A DNA stretch of 64,000 nt, from the NCBI GenBank assembly GCA_009829735.1, contig CM020618.1, positions 3,966,882-4,030,881 on the forward strand. Reading direction: 5' to 3'. Shown here piece by piece: positions 30,671 to 42,504 of the stretch. The stretch is from Pyropia yezoensis. Taxonomy: Eukaryota; Rhodophyta; Bangiophyceae; Bangiales; Bangiaceae. A program made the position numbers and the translations under genes. Positions within the stretch are counted from its first letter, which is position 1; every line of letters starts with the position of its first letter. The notes under the pieces were generated by a model that was not told the DNA's origin, made no database searches, and worked only from the letters and a program-made list of their open reading frames with translations.

Positions 30671-31538
30671 CGCTGGGGGGCGCCATGGGCGGGCCGGGGT
30701 GGGCGGAGGGCTGAGCAGCGTGTAACACACGGTCCCTGTTATCAGAGGGATGCCTGGAGGCGGAGGGCCAAGCCGCGAGTGGTGTGGGCACAACTTTGGC
30801 GTGCCTGGAGGCAGCCCCAGGGTGCCCGCATCAGATAGGGGCACCATGCCCCCATGATTATGACGCCCGCTACCCCATCACATCACCTCGCCGCTGTAGC
30901 ACACCTTGACAAGCACCACCCGTGCGCTTTCAGCATTTCCGGCCGCACATTTCCGCCCCCTTCCCCACCAGCGCCACGCTCTCACCGCCCCGTGCTCCTC
31001 GCGCGCGACCCGGCGAGGCACGCAGTCAAGGTTCACCGTGTCCCCCGCCTTTGCGGTTCCGCACATGCTACCACGCCTCCCCGTGGCCGTTTGGAAACGG
31101 GCGGGGCTTCTCTTAACTCCGTCCCAGGAGCGCGGGGAACGGGGGGGAGGGTCATCGTGTCCGGTGAACCAGGGGGGCTGCTGTTGGGTGGCACGTGGAG
31201 GACGAGAAAACTGGAACGACTCTGGAGACAGGGGGGTTGCCCGTGCTGTGTGACGGCGCATGGAGTGATGTGCGGTGTGTCCGGGCGTGGGCGGCAGCGT
31301 GTGTGTATGATAAAAGGAGTGGAGGCTGTCGGGAGCCAGGGTGGACAGAGGGAGGGGTGGAGGTGGGGATGAAGGTGGAAGTGGCCGAGGCCGAAAGTAC
31401 GTTGTTCACGACAGAGGAGCACCCGGCTCTCCAACCGGTGCGCTCCGACTTTCTCAGTGTGTGGTGCGTAGAGTCATACAACATGTTTTAAATTCTCAAT
31501 AATGTACATTCATCGCTGTGAGCGTGTCCTCACACGTT
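30671..31538. other. Spacer between the two Harbinger genes
   Basis: The transposase (plus) and the companion gene (minus) converge on this 870-bp region. It contains only short overlapping frames, AC/GT-rich patches and no recognisable motif. Confidence 0.4.
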
Positions 31539-33191
31539 CTACTTCATCAATGCAGCCAGTTGCCGCTTCAGGTGCCAAATGACCGAAGCGGTCGTCTCGT
31601 CCAACGGATCTGCTGCGAGGTCCTCCTGTGCGTCCCTCAGCTGCTTGCGGACGGCACCAATCGCCTCGGCGTTGTCAAATATATCCGCCGCAGCAGTGCG
31701 CGGCGCGCTCCCCGCGCCCATGCAGTGCACCACGCTGGACAGCGCGCTCGTCAAGCCGCTCATGCCCTCGATAGAAACCTCGTCAGCTCGAGGGCGCTTG
31801 CGCCCTGATGATGAGGGGGTGCCAACCTGCTTGCTGCAAGAGAGGCCCACCTCGCACTGGACAGCAGGGGAGACCGTGCGCAGCAAAAAGTCCGTGTCCG
31901 CGTTGCCCTTCAGCAGGCAGTGGATGTACAGTAAGCGATGGTCCCCGCGGACGCAGCGCTTAAAAATGGGCTCATTGTTGCCCGACCTGGTGGAGTTGGA
32001 GAGGGCCACGGTGTACAGGGACCGCAGGGTGCGGAACTGCGCCTCCAGCTTCGACGGGTCTCGCGGCCCAGAGTGCCGGTTCGGGTTCATACCGCGCAGG
32101 TCCACGTCCATGATGCCGTCAATGAGGTTTGGCGTCGTTGGGCAGTAGGAGGTATCATTGTAGGCTGGGGCAAGTGCAGAGGTCCACAGCCCAGGCGGCT
32201 CCTTGTAAATCTCTGCGCGCGAGGGTGGTCGGTTGGCCCGCTCGAGCGCCGTCCGGTGCCGCGGGTCTGACACCACGTGGAAAAGCCTCGCCACGTCATT
32301 GGCTGAGAACGGCGGCTCCTTCCCCGCTCCGCTCGTGGGAGCCTGGGCAGGGACGCTCGGACCGCCCGCACGAGCCGCCCGGCCAGTTGATGGTTGACCG
32401 CTCAAATCCGCTCCGTCGGCGGCGGGCCTCATGCCAGGCCCAGTTGCCTCGATTGAGCCAGCAATCCTTGTCGCGGCCCCATTGGTTGGAGGAGGGCAAG
32501 ATGCGTTGCCAGTACTACCGGGAACACGTGGGGTGTTGATGGGCGCGGCTCGACGTCGTCCGTGAATGCCAGCCGCCCCCGCCTCGTCCACCATTGCCTC
32601 CAGGATCTCGTCGTCCAAGTTCTGACGCTGCATCGCCGCCAACGCGGCGGAACGCTTGAGGTCGTTCTTCGCCTGTATCTTCCCTTGCACGCCGAGCACA
32701 ATCAAAACGCGGCGCAGGTCGATGGCGGACATGTGCGCCAAGTACCGTGCCGCTTTCTCCGGCACAAAACCCCCAGGGAAGCGTGCAGCAGTACCCCCGC
32801 GCTCTGCGTCCCCCGCCCCCGCCGGACTCGGTGCCGAAACCGGTGTCTCGGGGGCCCGTTGTGTCTCGGCAGGACCGTCGCAGTCGGGCGCCGGCGCAGG
32901 CGTCTCGAGCGGCCTCTCGTCCCGCGCAGGACCTCCGTCGACGGCTGCCCGCGCCGGCGGAGCGCCGGGGACAGCGTCAGGGACTCTGTCCGTACTCTCT
33001 GCCACATCTGGCACCATGGTAGTCGAGGCTCCCGCAGCAGTGGACATCGTGCCGGGGCAGAAAAGGGGAGCAGGATGCTTGGTTGGGGAAGCTGGAGATG
33101 GGACCGGGGGTGTGGGAAGCTGGGCAGGTGGGCCAGGGGACGGCACGATCGCGGGGAAGAGCACTGCTCCTGGCGTGGGTGTTCCACACAT
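31539..33191 (-). CDS. Companion protein of the Harbinger element (Myb/trihelix-like ORF1)
   Basis: The product is up to 550 residues (or 502 from the ATG at 33047). The N-terminal 130 residues are Pro/Ala-rich. A helical part follows: FVPEKAARYLAHMSAIDLRR, then LKRSAALAAMQRQNLDDEIL. The central region has NDVARLFHVVSDPRHRTALE, then RPPSRAEI, WTSALAPAYND and a DLRGMNPNRH...RDPSKLEAQF...LRSLYTVAL...SG series. It continues with LLYIHCLLKG and the nuclear-signal-like GRKRPR. This resembles the DNA-binding second ORF found with PIF/Harbinger transposases in oomycetes and algae; I infer that role from the pattern and from the convergent position next to the transposase. The frame is unbroken, so this gene looks more intact than its partner. 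Confidence 0.65.
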   Translation of the reverse strand: MCGTPTPGAVLFPAIVPSPGPPAQLPTPPVPSPASPTKHPAPLFCPGTMSTAAGASTTMVPDVAESTDRVPDAVPGAPPARAAVDGGPARDERPLETPAPAPDCDGPAETQRAPETPVSAPSPAGAGDAERGGTAARFPGGFVPEKAARYLAHMSAIDLRRVLIVLGVQGKIQAKNDLKRSAALAAMQRQNLDDEILEAMVDEAGAAGIHGRRRAAPINTPRVPGSTGNASCPPPTNGAATRIAGSIEATGPGMRPAADGADLSGQPSTGRAARAGGPSVPAQAPTSGAGKEPPFSANDVARLFHVVSDPRHRTALERANRPPSRAEIYKEPPGLWTSALAPAYNDTSYCPTTPNLIDGIMDVDLRGMNPNRHSGPRDPSKLEAQFRTLRSLYTVALSNSTRSGNNEPIFKRCVRGDHRLLYIHCLLKGNADTDFLLRTVSPAVQCEVGLSCSKQVGTPSSSGRKRPRADEVSIEGMSGLTSALSSVVHCMGAGSAPRTAAADIFDNAEAIGAVRKQLRDAQEDLAADPLDETTASVIWHLKRQLAALMK

Positions 33192-36100
33192 GGCACCGGG
33201 CTGTGGCCGCCGAAGGGTGGAGGGCAGAAGAGCACGTCGCAGGATACAGCGTTATGTGGAGGAAAGCAGCTACTGCATTGCGGATGAATCGACGCCTGCA
33301 AAGCAAGAGCCCAATCAGAAGCTCCGAACCCACTCGGCTGCGCCCGATTCGCCAGCCCGATCGTGATTAGGAGTGTGCGGGAAGATCTGAAAAAACCCGC
33401 ACACAACGAGGCGTGCTTCACAAGTCCAGTTTACTTGGGCTGTGCTTCGACGAACGCATGTGTGCGGGAAAGGTCAAGCCAACTCCCATGCTGTGTTCCA
33501 GTCACGAAGCAACCCGTCCAGCCAATCAGGGTGCTTCATTTCGTGATTCCGTGCTTCAAGCACTGTCGTCTATACAGACCCTGAGGTGTGATGGTGGTTA
33601 AGCTCGCCGGGCCGCCCCGACGGCAGCTGCCGTCACTACCCCTTCCTGCCCATATTTCTCTGGCCGGGCCATCGTGCCCTCTCTCGTCGGGGGATGTGGT
33701 GACGCGGGAGAGCACACCGGGTTCGCTTCGCCGTCGGCGGACTTCGCGAGGGCATGGACCCTGAACTGGGAGGCAATGGCTTCCGCCTCGCACTGCGTTG
33801 CCGCGCACGGGTTGGCGGCTTCACCGCGTAGCAGTTGTCGGCCGTGGCAGCAATCTTTTCGTCACGCAGCGGCTTGTGTGTAGACCCGGCGGCGTGGCGC
33901 GGCGGTGCGGCGCGGCGGCGCGGCGCGGTGGCACGGCGATGCGGCGGTGGGACGCTGCTCACATGTGCCAGTCGCACCCATTGGCGCGTCAGGCTATCGC
34001 GCCTCCCCCAGCAAACGAGGATAGGCCCCCTCGCGGTGGGTCAGTGGGTGGACTACCCAATTTGGGCCGCACCATAGAGGCGGAGGAACTTGGGGGGGGG
34101 GGGGGGGGGGTGGGGACCGCCACGCCGCCGCCACCGCCACCGCCGTCGCCGCAGTCGGCGGCGCCCCACGGTGGGGCGTAGCCGCTGGCCGTGTCGTCGG
34201 CAGCCATGGGGGTGCTGCCGTCGCGGCGTCCGGTGGAAATGGTGCTGCCGCTGCCCTCTTAAGTCTGGCGGCGGTCGTTGGTGGCGGCCGCTGCCGCTGG
34301 GGTTTCCCCCCCCCCCCCCCCCCCCCCCCTGCCCCCTTACGTGGCCGACGACGCGGCGCCGCCGACGCGGTCGACACCCCCTCCGCTGTCCGATACGGCC
34401 GACCGGCAGGCGGTCGACGCGGCAGACCAGCCGCCAAACGGCGCGACGGACCAGCCGCCAAACGATGCGGCAGAGGGAGGAGGAGAAGGTGCTTGCGGTG
34501 GGTGTCCACCCCACCACCCCTCCCGCCATGGCGGCCGTCGCCGCAGCTGCAGCAGCGGCCACCTTCCCGCACACCATTCGGCCACTGCCGCCGCTGCCGC
34601 ACCGGCTGCTCCCGCCACCGCTGAACACAAGAACCCTCCGACATCCCCCGAGGCATCCGCGCCTCCATCCTCTCTTCTTCTACCCCTCTGCCGCAGCTTC
34701 CGGTCAAAATGCCCCGCCACCGCCGCCGCCGCCGCCGCGGCCACGTTCCCACCGCCATCCTCGCCTCGCGTCCACCGCCGCCGCCACCTCCCTCACTACC
34801 CACGCGAATGCCGACGCCGCAGCTGCCGTCCCCGCCGCCGCTTCCCCCCTCGAACCCCCCCCCTGGCAAGCCAAAGTGGCGCGAGAGCCTCGGCGAGCGT
34901 GAGAACCTCCGTGGCGGGCAGTGGCATCCTTCCCCCCAAGATCCCTCCCACCGCGCCCACCGCGGCCGCCGGTACTCCACGCGCGACCCTTGCCGCCGCC
35001 GCGCTGACCGCGCCCAGCCCCCGCCGCCGCCGCCCACCAATGTAAACCAGATGGACCAAGTGATGCGCGCAGTGACGCAGTCATGATATGCACGCGGGGG
35101 GGTTCGCCATGGCTGTTGGCGCCTCTGCGACAATCCAACGGCGGCGCGTTGTTCTTCCCGATGAGCATTTCCTCTGGGACTTCTGGACCCAGCAGTAGTA
35201 CTTCTGAGTGCTTTAGTAATGCTTCCGGCGCTCCTAATAGCGAGCATACCCCTCGAATAGTATGCACTTTGTTAGAATTCTTTCTCATTAAGTGCGATAT
35301 TGGGCCCAGGTTTGGGGTCGTTTCACCCGGGCGAGACGACGCGGCGGCGCCCCTCAACAAGCTTTTACAAGGTCTCAACAACGGTTCCGGGGTCAAAACA
35401 CGCTTGCGGTGGATCCCGCAACAACGGGCACTGCGCTGGGTGCATATGCATGTGTTTTTTTCCACCCCATCCGGGAAGCATGCACATTGATGACCGGTGG
35501 GCCACCTGATTTCATCGTTCCGCAACCTCTTGCACAGCCCGTCGGCGCGAAGCATACACGTGTCTGCACAGTTTGTGCGGGTAGCGCTGCTTGACCGCGC
35601 CCGCGTCGCCGTGGGGGCTTCGCGGTCACCGATAGTCAACCTGGGGCACTTGGTCTGCGCCGGCTGTGGCGGACAGACACACCCTGGTGCAGCGAAACGT
35701 GGCTGAAACGACACGTCCTTTGTGGAAGGATGAGCTGACGGTCACCAATTTGCATCGAGGGCTCGTGTGATTCTGCGTTGCTGATGCGCGTTTGAAGAAC
35801 ATTGCTCCGCACTCCTGTTTGGACTCGCACGGGACATGTGTATTTCGGATTGCTCCATGCGAGAATCCACTGCAAATACGTGTTGGTTTTTGGCTATCTC
35901 AGCCGATACTGAACAACAAGGCTTCACTGCGTATATGAGGACGTACCCCTTCATGTTCCGGTCGTCGTAGGCCAGAAACGGAGAGGAAAGAAGAACCTCC
36001 CAGCTCGTGGTGGTGCTTGCGCACCTTTTACGCGCGGTCTTCGCCCTCCAGAGGCCACAGTGGCCACCATGCAAAAACGTGCGTCGTCGATGAGGGCCCG

Positions 36101-36239
36101 ATGCGCGGAATTCTAGAGACATAGCTTGAGACCCACTGCGCTGAAGGGGGGGCCGGAGGCACCACGGGTATGGATCAACAACCCTCAAAAATACACACTT
36201 TCCGCATTCTTCTCGAGTTCAGGGACTCAGGGTTGCGGG
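33192..36239. other. Repeat-rich intergenic region with a GC-rich low-complexity core
   Basis: 33374-33404 holds a small hairpin (gtgtgcggg...cccgcacac). 34090-35060 is GC-rich low complexity with C/G-runs at 34093-34110 and 34307-34329. On its minus strand the stretch GRMPLPATEVLTLAEALAPLW (near 34930) looks coding, but neighbouring frames break. 35374-35460 is the second copy of the dispersed repeat at 26889. 35500-36240 has no recognisable gene. Confidence 0.35.
35374..35460 (+). repeat. Dispersed repeat, copy 2
   Basis: It reads ctcaacaacggttccggggt, then gcggtggatcccgcaacaac and gggcactgcgctgg, ending in a T-run. It is the same order as the minus strand at 26889-26970, with about a tenth of bases changed. 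Confidence 0.7.
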
Positions 36240-36930
36240 GTGGGTGATTCAGTTTCAGGTTCGGTTTTCTAACCTAACCTTAACCCTAACCCTTTCAAAT
36301 TGGGGTCGATTCACCCGAACGCCGATTGGATTCGTCCGAACGTGACTTGCACTAAGTGCACGTGGCGAACATGTCTCCACGTGTCGTGAAAGATGAAACA
36401 CCTTTCGGTCGTCATGGTCGACTGCCTCGTCCGAGTGGGATCGCAGATCAATGCTCGCACCCCTTGGGCAGAGGACGAGTGACTCTTGCATGGCGAGCAC
36501 GTGGAGAGTCAATGCAGCGGCACTCAGTCAAGTTCGACACAAGAGAAGACAGCGGTGGTGTGACCAGGTTCCACATGGCCTTGCAGGTCGTGCCGCCTTG
36601 TCTGAACGAGGGGGCACTAGAGGGGGTCCTCGCCCATCGTACGCAAGCCCAGCGAGCGCTCTCCTGCCGTTGGTCAAACTTCTACGGCCGGCCGCGGCGG
36701 CGGCTGGCCATGCGCTCTCTCAGATGGCAAAGAGAAGGCAGACGGTTGCAGTGGCGGCAGCGAGACGGCCATTGTCATTGTGCATGTGCGAGCAGTCCTG
36801 GTGGGTGACAGGCTCCTCGTAGCTAAAATTGTTTTGAGTATTCGTGTAAGAACGCTGTAAGGTGAAGCGAACGCGTTCGGTTTCGGTTTTTGCAATTGCA
36901 CCCTAATAACCGAACGCTTGGGAGCTGCGG
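36240..36930 (+). repeat. Diverged dispersed repeat (690 bp), copy A
   Basis: The whole block is about 70 percent alike, by eye, to the reverse complement of 55365-56020. It begins with ggtgattcag and the aaccctaa-rich stretch, continues through gtcgtgccgccttg and gaacgagggggcac, and ends gcggtttcggttttt-like followed by aaccgaac. Both ends carry ggttcggtt words, so this is probably an old non-autonomous transposon. The copies share a short translated motif (VVPP.LNEGA). Confidence 0.65.
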
Positions 36931-37039
36931 GTGAAAGTTGCAACTCTGTCAGGGATTCATTCCCGAGGGCACTCTCGCACGCAGTCGGCCAAAGCTCTGC
37001 CAGGCACACTTCCTATGAAGAAAACTGGCACCGTTCGAT

Positions 37040-37140
37040 CCTTTGTATTTGGTCACCCGGATCGCATATGTTTCTGCGACGAGCACCGAGATGTTTTTGC
37101 AAGCGCCATCTCCAGCTCCTACTCGAGAGCGCTGCGCAGT
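37040..37140 (+). repeat. Short dispersed repeat shared with 54986-55083
   Basis: tttggtcacccggatcgcat and the following bases to ctcgagagcgctg align in the same orientation with 54993-55083 (ttggtcatccgtatcgca to gagagcgctt). It lies close to the 690-bp repeat in both places but with different relative orientation. Confidence 0.55.
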
Positions 37141-38034
37141 GGAGCTTATCTAAAGCGGTGTCACGAAACTGGCTCGATTTTCTTGCTCAGATCTGTTGAC
37201 CACTATCTGCAACCCCTCTGTATTGTAAGCTGGAGCCCTACGAATCATTTTTTTTTGTATGTCTTCTTCCAGACGGTTCCGCTCTGAGGCCACATGCGTA
37301 CGATACGTGACGTGAAGCGTCATCATCAGAGCTATCTGATGACGTGCTTTGAGGACATGGCCCTCGTGCAACTATATAATTGAGCAAATCCAAGCAAGTA
37401 GACAAAAACAGCGCTTGCACAAACACTCCTGACGAAGTGCACATTCGCGTAAACGTTTTTGTCACTCTCTCTCACACCTCGTACAACTTTAGCTCGGGGT
37501 AGTGGTCGCAGATAAATCGAACTGTCGGGTGGGGTGCAGCCGACTAAACTTGAGGGCGGGTCGCTAGTCCGGGATATGGGTGGAGTGCGTCGGGGAAGTG
37601 GGGGGGCTTTGCAAAGGGTACCTGTGCATGGTGCTTGCGTTGGAGAGGGGGATGCTTTATGTGGCCTCTGAGAGCGTCTGCATGGTTGTTCTTCGAGGAC
37701 AGTGCACAGTTTGAAGCACAAGTTCGCTGCATAGGTCGTGTAAGTCCCGCGAACAGTTTACTCGGGAATCAATCAAGCTGAGAGAGTCCCAGGAATCAGC
37801 CCAACCGTGCCCAACATTCCATAACTCGTCCAAATACAAACGGCACGTTCTCTGTTAAGTCTGTTCTCTGGTGATATCCATCGCGTCACATGTTCGTTCT
37901 GTACAAGGACCTCCCATGATTTCATTGGGTGTCAAGCCGTCGGAGATTAGTTTTCTCGCCCGGAGACAACAGTATTTAATGCGCGTTTGAGCAAGATCTC
38001 TGTCGTTTTGTGCAGCTTGACTTGCGCGTTCGTG
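37141..38034. other. Intergenic, no gene seen
   Basis: The sequence has even base composition with only short frames (minus 37721-37332 is the longest) and no recognisable domain. It is likely old repeat DNA. Confidence 0.35.
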
Positions 38035-38495
38035 TTGCAGTTTTTCAAACCTTGTCCCATTTGGATAAGAGAAAAAACAACTTGTATCTGACTTGTGTCT
38101 GACCAATGATATGCCTCAGATAGTGCCTCTCTGGCCAATGACTGCTCTGCATGAGTGTCCGTCATTGTATGAACAGAGTGGCCTGGGTTTTTCTCTGGAT
38201 TTATGACCACTTCGAGGGGAGAACAGGCACCATATGTGCGCTTCACACTGTTCTTGGCAGATATGACCTGAGACGGAGGGAGAACAGGCGGGATCCGACG
38301 AAGAAAAAAGAGTGTTTTGACCAACCAGCATTCGTTGCGAGGGCTATTGCGGCTGAAGCCAATCACTAGCCTCTTCCGACATACGTGCTGCAGCACGCCA
38401 TTGGTAAGCTCTCTCTGCCACCATGCGATTGGTCCTTGCTCTTGTACACTTGCTTGTGTTCTTGTCCCTATTGGACAAAATTCGGAAAACTGCAA
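38035..38495. mobile_element. MITE family 1, copy 2 (diverged)
   Basis: The left end ttgcagtttttcaaac and right end gttttc...ctgcaa-type complement (gaaaactgcaa at 38485-38495) match copy 1. The right flank is TA; the left flank has decayed to TG. Internal landmarks are shared in order: gaccaatgatatgcctca, gaggggagaacagg, gaccaaccagc, gccaatcacta, gcgattggtcc and cttgtccctattgg. Confidence 0.85.
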
Positions 38496-40740
38496 TACAA
38501 CTCCGCCAAGGGGATCGAGCAGGTCTGAGCAAAAAAAACAGGCCCGAGCACTCAATTTCGTGACACCGCTCAAAGCCGCACTGGGTGTCTGGCTTGTCTC
38601 CACTGCTTCCCGCCTCCGGGCTCGGCAGAATATACACATTATATGTAAAATGTCGATGAGCAAGACTGCGCCCGGCGGGGCAAGTCACCATCACACATTT
38701 GTAATTTATGTGTCAATGAAGCTCCCCGCCAGGTGCGAGGCGGCCTGATAGCGATGCTGTTTCGGATCGAGACTGGACCGTTCAGATCCCCTCCCCTGTT
38801 GCTCCCATGGCCCTGTTTCTCTTTTTTCCGTCCCCTCCCCGCGCACTGTTCGCGGGCCTCAGAACACCGCCCGTAGAACAGTCGGATGCGTCATGTTGCA
38901 GGGGGCACACGTCGGCGCGGCTCGTCAGGAGGGGGATTGCGGAGAGGAGAGAGGGGAAGCGGGGAGGTGCGGCTCAAATGTGACTGTGAATGGGGACTGT
39001 AATTGACCACCGTCGCCTGCGGGCGACATCATGTTAGTAGAGGATCTGCCTGGATGGGCAGGTCGGTGGGAATCGGCAGGACGTCTGAGCACTGTTCCTA
39101 ACAGTGACAGCGCGGCCGCGTGCTGGGTGGTGCACCTCGGGCACGAGCACGAGGGCGCCCCTGCATGCAGCCTCCTTGCACGCCACCCTAATAGAGATTC
39201 CGAAACGAGCCAACACAAGTGCACACCTGTTCATCGTGCGAGTTCGCGTGGACTCGGAGAACGCTGTAGGACTCTGGGGAGGGTTCAGGGACACCGGCAG
39301 CTGCAGCGACCACAGGCACCTGGCCAGCTGGCTGCTCACGCCCAGTTTAAATGGGCTTTTTGCGGACTTCTGGCCTACCTCCCCAAGAAGCAGTGTGAAG
39401 CACCGTAGAAAAAGAAAGAAAAATATACACTTTGAAAAGAGTAGATCACAGCGCTTCTGATGGTGTATGGCTCTCTTTGTTCCTCTCTGCCAGTCTGGAT
39501 CCAGGTGCCTGTTCGTGTTTCTTCCGGCGTCTTTCCGGCTCCTTTTGTGCGTGCTTCAAAGGTTTTCAACCAATAAGAACGCAACCGCTCTGACCCAGAA
39601 GTCCACGATGAACTGGGCGTGTCTGCAGCTGCTCGGGGTTCCACTCCTGTATTTTCTCAGGAAAGTTACGCAAGTGCATGTAATTCGTATCCAAAACCAC
39701 ACGTTTTGGACCACATTAGTCGACTGTTCATCACCCAATCACAGAGAACCGAACAGTTTGGACGACATTCGTCGACTATTCATCACCCATTCTCAAGGCG
39801 CCGCTGGTGTACGTGCGGCTGACAGCTACACAAGCTTATCGTGGGTAACCCTCCAGCTGACCAATCAGCGCCCTTATTCGCATCACTCTGAGAGATGGTA
39901 AGCCACGAAGTCGTCATAGAGGCGTCCATATGCTGCGTTAAAATAACATAGCTGAACTAGACCGGGCGTGCCGGGCCCGTCACCGTTACATATAATTGAT
40001 GAGTCAAAGTTTGATGAGCCAGGCCGGGGCCATGCCCGGTCCGGCCTGGCCGGCACCCTCACCGTCACCGTCAATGGTCCGAGGGAACACTCTGTAAGAC
40101 GGGAATGATGATCGAGGGATGTGAGCCGTCCCAGATGTGTAAAACCCGACTGGACCGAGTATGGCACAGGGCGGCAGGTTCCCCCACGGCTGTATCTGGA
40201 TCCCATCGATGAACAGTGGGCAGTCTAGTTGATATTGTGTCACAATCTGCGTGAACAGTTGCAGACTCAGGATATGCATACTTATTCGGATGACATTTGA
40301 CTACACTGGCCTGCACTTGTTGTCTTGGGGATTCTCTTTGTCGAAGCGCTTCACGCCTGCGGCATGCCTTGTGTATAATAAGGGTAGCTGGCACCGAGTG
40401 GCCTTGAGGAGTAGGGAATGGGGTGCTCGCCGCCATGGCCCACCACTCCGGAGACAATAGTGGTGGCTGTGGCGGCTGCTGTAGCCACCACCCCAGACGC
40501 ATAAATAAAATACATTCTGGAGATTGTCAGCGTAGTCATATTAGAAAGCCTTCGGAAACCGCGAGTCACAGTCTTGCAAGGTATTCCCGAGTAGCTCCCG
40601 TCATCGCATTTTCAGACTTTCATCCTTCAGAAGCCCTGAACGGTTCTCACAACGACGCCGAGATCGTGCGCCGGCCAGTAACGCGAATATTTTTTGTCGG
40701 GACTCCCGAACGGTTCGTGGAACTGTTCAACAACTCTTGA
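38496..40740. other. Intergenic region with small tandem duplication
   Basis: 39706-39741 and 39752-39787 form an imperfect duplication (gaccacattagtcgactgttcatcaccca versus gacgacattcgtcgactattcatcaccca). Several CCAAT-type words occur at 39570, 39735 and 39860. The remaining sequence has only short frames. No RNA gene was found. Confidence 0.35.
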
Positions 40741-40853
40741 TGAAAGACTATTAAATTCTGTTTCTGATGAGAAGTATCAGAGATGCGGTGCGGAAAGTAT
40801 CCATTCACGGCTATGCTACCGTTTTGTTGACTGGGTGATCTTGATTACTCTTA

Positions 40854-41810
40854 TTGTCCAATGGGGTTATTGCGCGCCAGGTCGGCGTGAAAACGTCAAC
40901 CGTGGCCAATATTGCGAAGCGCGAGCGCCGCAATGGCCACACTGCCCGCCCGACTCGGTCCGGGAGGCCGCCGCTGATTGATGATAGAGGCTCGCGGCGC
41001 CCCCTGAGGATTGTACTCGCTGGGCGCTATGCTACCCTGGCCGAAGTGAGAGCTGCGTACAACGCTGGGTGTCACAAGCCAGTGTCATTGTCCACACTGC
41101 GTCGGCGCCTGCATGAGGCTGGTATTGCGTCCCGTCGACCGGCCGCCAAGCCGTTTGTCGGGCCAGCAAACCGTCCCAAGCGGCTGACGTGGGCGCGCCG
41201 CCGCCTCCATAGGAGCGATGAGTGGACGAGCATCATCTCCACCGCCGCATTGAAGTCCGTGGACCTCGGACGCACGCTCGTGTGTGGCGCGGCGCGGGGG
41301 AAAAGTGGCTCCCAGAAGGGCCTCTCGCCCACGTTCAAGTCTGGGAGGGGGAGTGTGATGGTAAGGGCCGGCATCTGCAGCCATGGGTGCACGCCGTTGG
41401 TGCTTACTGAGGGGTCTATGGACGCCACTGCCTACCAGGAGATGTTGACGTTCGACGCCTGCCCCCATCTTCTTCGCCTTTTCGGGTCTACCGACGCTCT
41501 CTTGTTCCAGCAGCACATGGGTCCCCCTCATACGGCTCGTATCAGCTGCCAGGTGCGGCAGGACCTGAGGCTGCGCTGCCTGCCGTGGGTGCCTCGAAGT
41601 CCAGACTTGAACTGCCTGGAGAACGCTTGGGACTACCTCGAGCGCCAAGTCCTGGCGATTGAGCCCCCGCCTAAGGGCAAGGAGGAGCTTTTACTGGCGT
41701 TGCAGCGGGTGTGTGATTCTATCCCGCAGTCTTACTTTGCCGGTCTTGTTTCTTCCATGCCGCGACGCCTGACCGCTGTTGTTAAAGGAAAAGGCTTTCC
41801 CACAAAGTAG
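40854..41810 (+). pseudogene. Tc1/mariner transposase, catalytically dead
   Basis: The N-terminal helix-turn-helix SNGVIARQVGVKTSTVANIA and the second DNA-binding part (RRPLRIVLAGRYATLAEV, then SLSTLRRRLHEAGI) are clear. RPKRLTWARRRLHRSDEWTS leads into the catalytic domain. There the first acidic pair expected after W..I is replaced (STAA), and the RVWR..GEKW block is readable only in the +1 frame near 41285. The second catalytic Asp is replaced by His in FQQHMGPPHTA. The last motif (LPWVPRSPDLNCLENAWDYLE) is intact. No ATG is found at the natural start. Two of three catalytic residues are lost, so this copy cannot transpose itself. Terminal repeats were not identified. Confidence 0.85.
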
Positions 41811-42504
41811 TAGTACAAACAGCGATTTGATTGTGACAGATCTCAGTCCTCTCGCGTGGTAGCGCGCCCACCAGTACCAATATTGAATGCATTGATTGAT
41901 GTTTTCGACGCATGAACGTATGTCAGTCGGAGTAGTGGCTCGACACTTGTAACTAATCTCAACAGCCAATCAGATCACGTTCTGGCCGGCCCCTGGTTGC
42001 CTGAGAGCTATGGAGCGACGAAAAATCCCGGATTTGCTCAAGCGACAGCCGTGCGGTTAACAAGGTGTCTGCTCATGCTCGCACCTCATTGGTTGGTCAT
42101 TGAATACGCGCATTTTGCGCTTCACTCGGTAACACTACATGCCCATGTTTTCGTGAATGCCGACATTGGTGGACGTGCCGTTAGAGTGTTGCAGATTGGC
42201 TTGTGTAGCACGCCTGGGGCGTGCCCAGAGACCACGCCGGGCTCGTTCTAATGCGTGATTTAGGGATTGATGCGCCCGCACGCCCCAGCTATCTGTTCGT
42301 GCTTGAGGGGTGGTCACACACTTACGAAAGACTTAGTACACTGAGACTTAGCAGTGCCCGTGACCATGCAACTCCACCAGTATGATACTCCGATGATGTT
42401 GTTCGTCCACGCGGGGTCGCCCCGCCGTAACCCCTTTTACGCCCAGTTTAAACGGCGCTTCGAGTGCATCCTGAGTTTCAGCGGCCACCGCGTCCTCTGG
42501 TTTG
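41811..42504. other. Flank between Tc1 relic and the retrotransposon
   Basis: This is AT/GC-balanced sequence with a plus-strand frame from an ATG near 42366 that reads MQLHQYDTPMMLFVHAG and runs into the LTR. Across the insertion the frame could continue into 51884 and beyond (ILSCAKRFVCRIGS). The retrotransposon may therefore have landed in an older coding remnant. The family is unknown. Confidence 0.35.

Noticed and set aside
34704-35714. 337-codon minus-strand frame
   Set aside because: It runs through a dispersed repeat (35374-35460) and then GC low complexity, so it is a chance concatenation.
36281-36296. Telomere-like aaccttaaccctaaccc
   Set aside because: Only two to three irregular units occur, inside a dispersed repeat. 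The other copy of that repeat lacks them.
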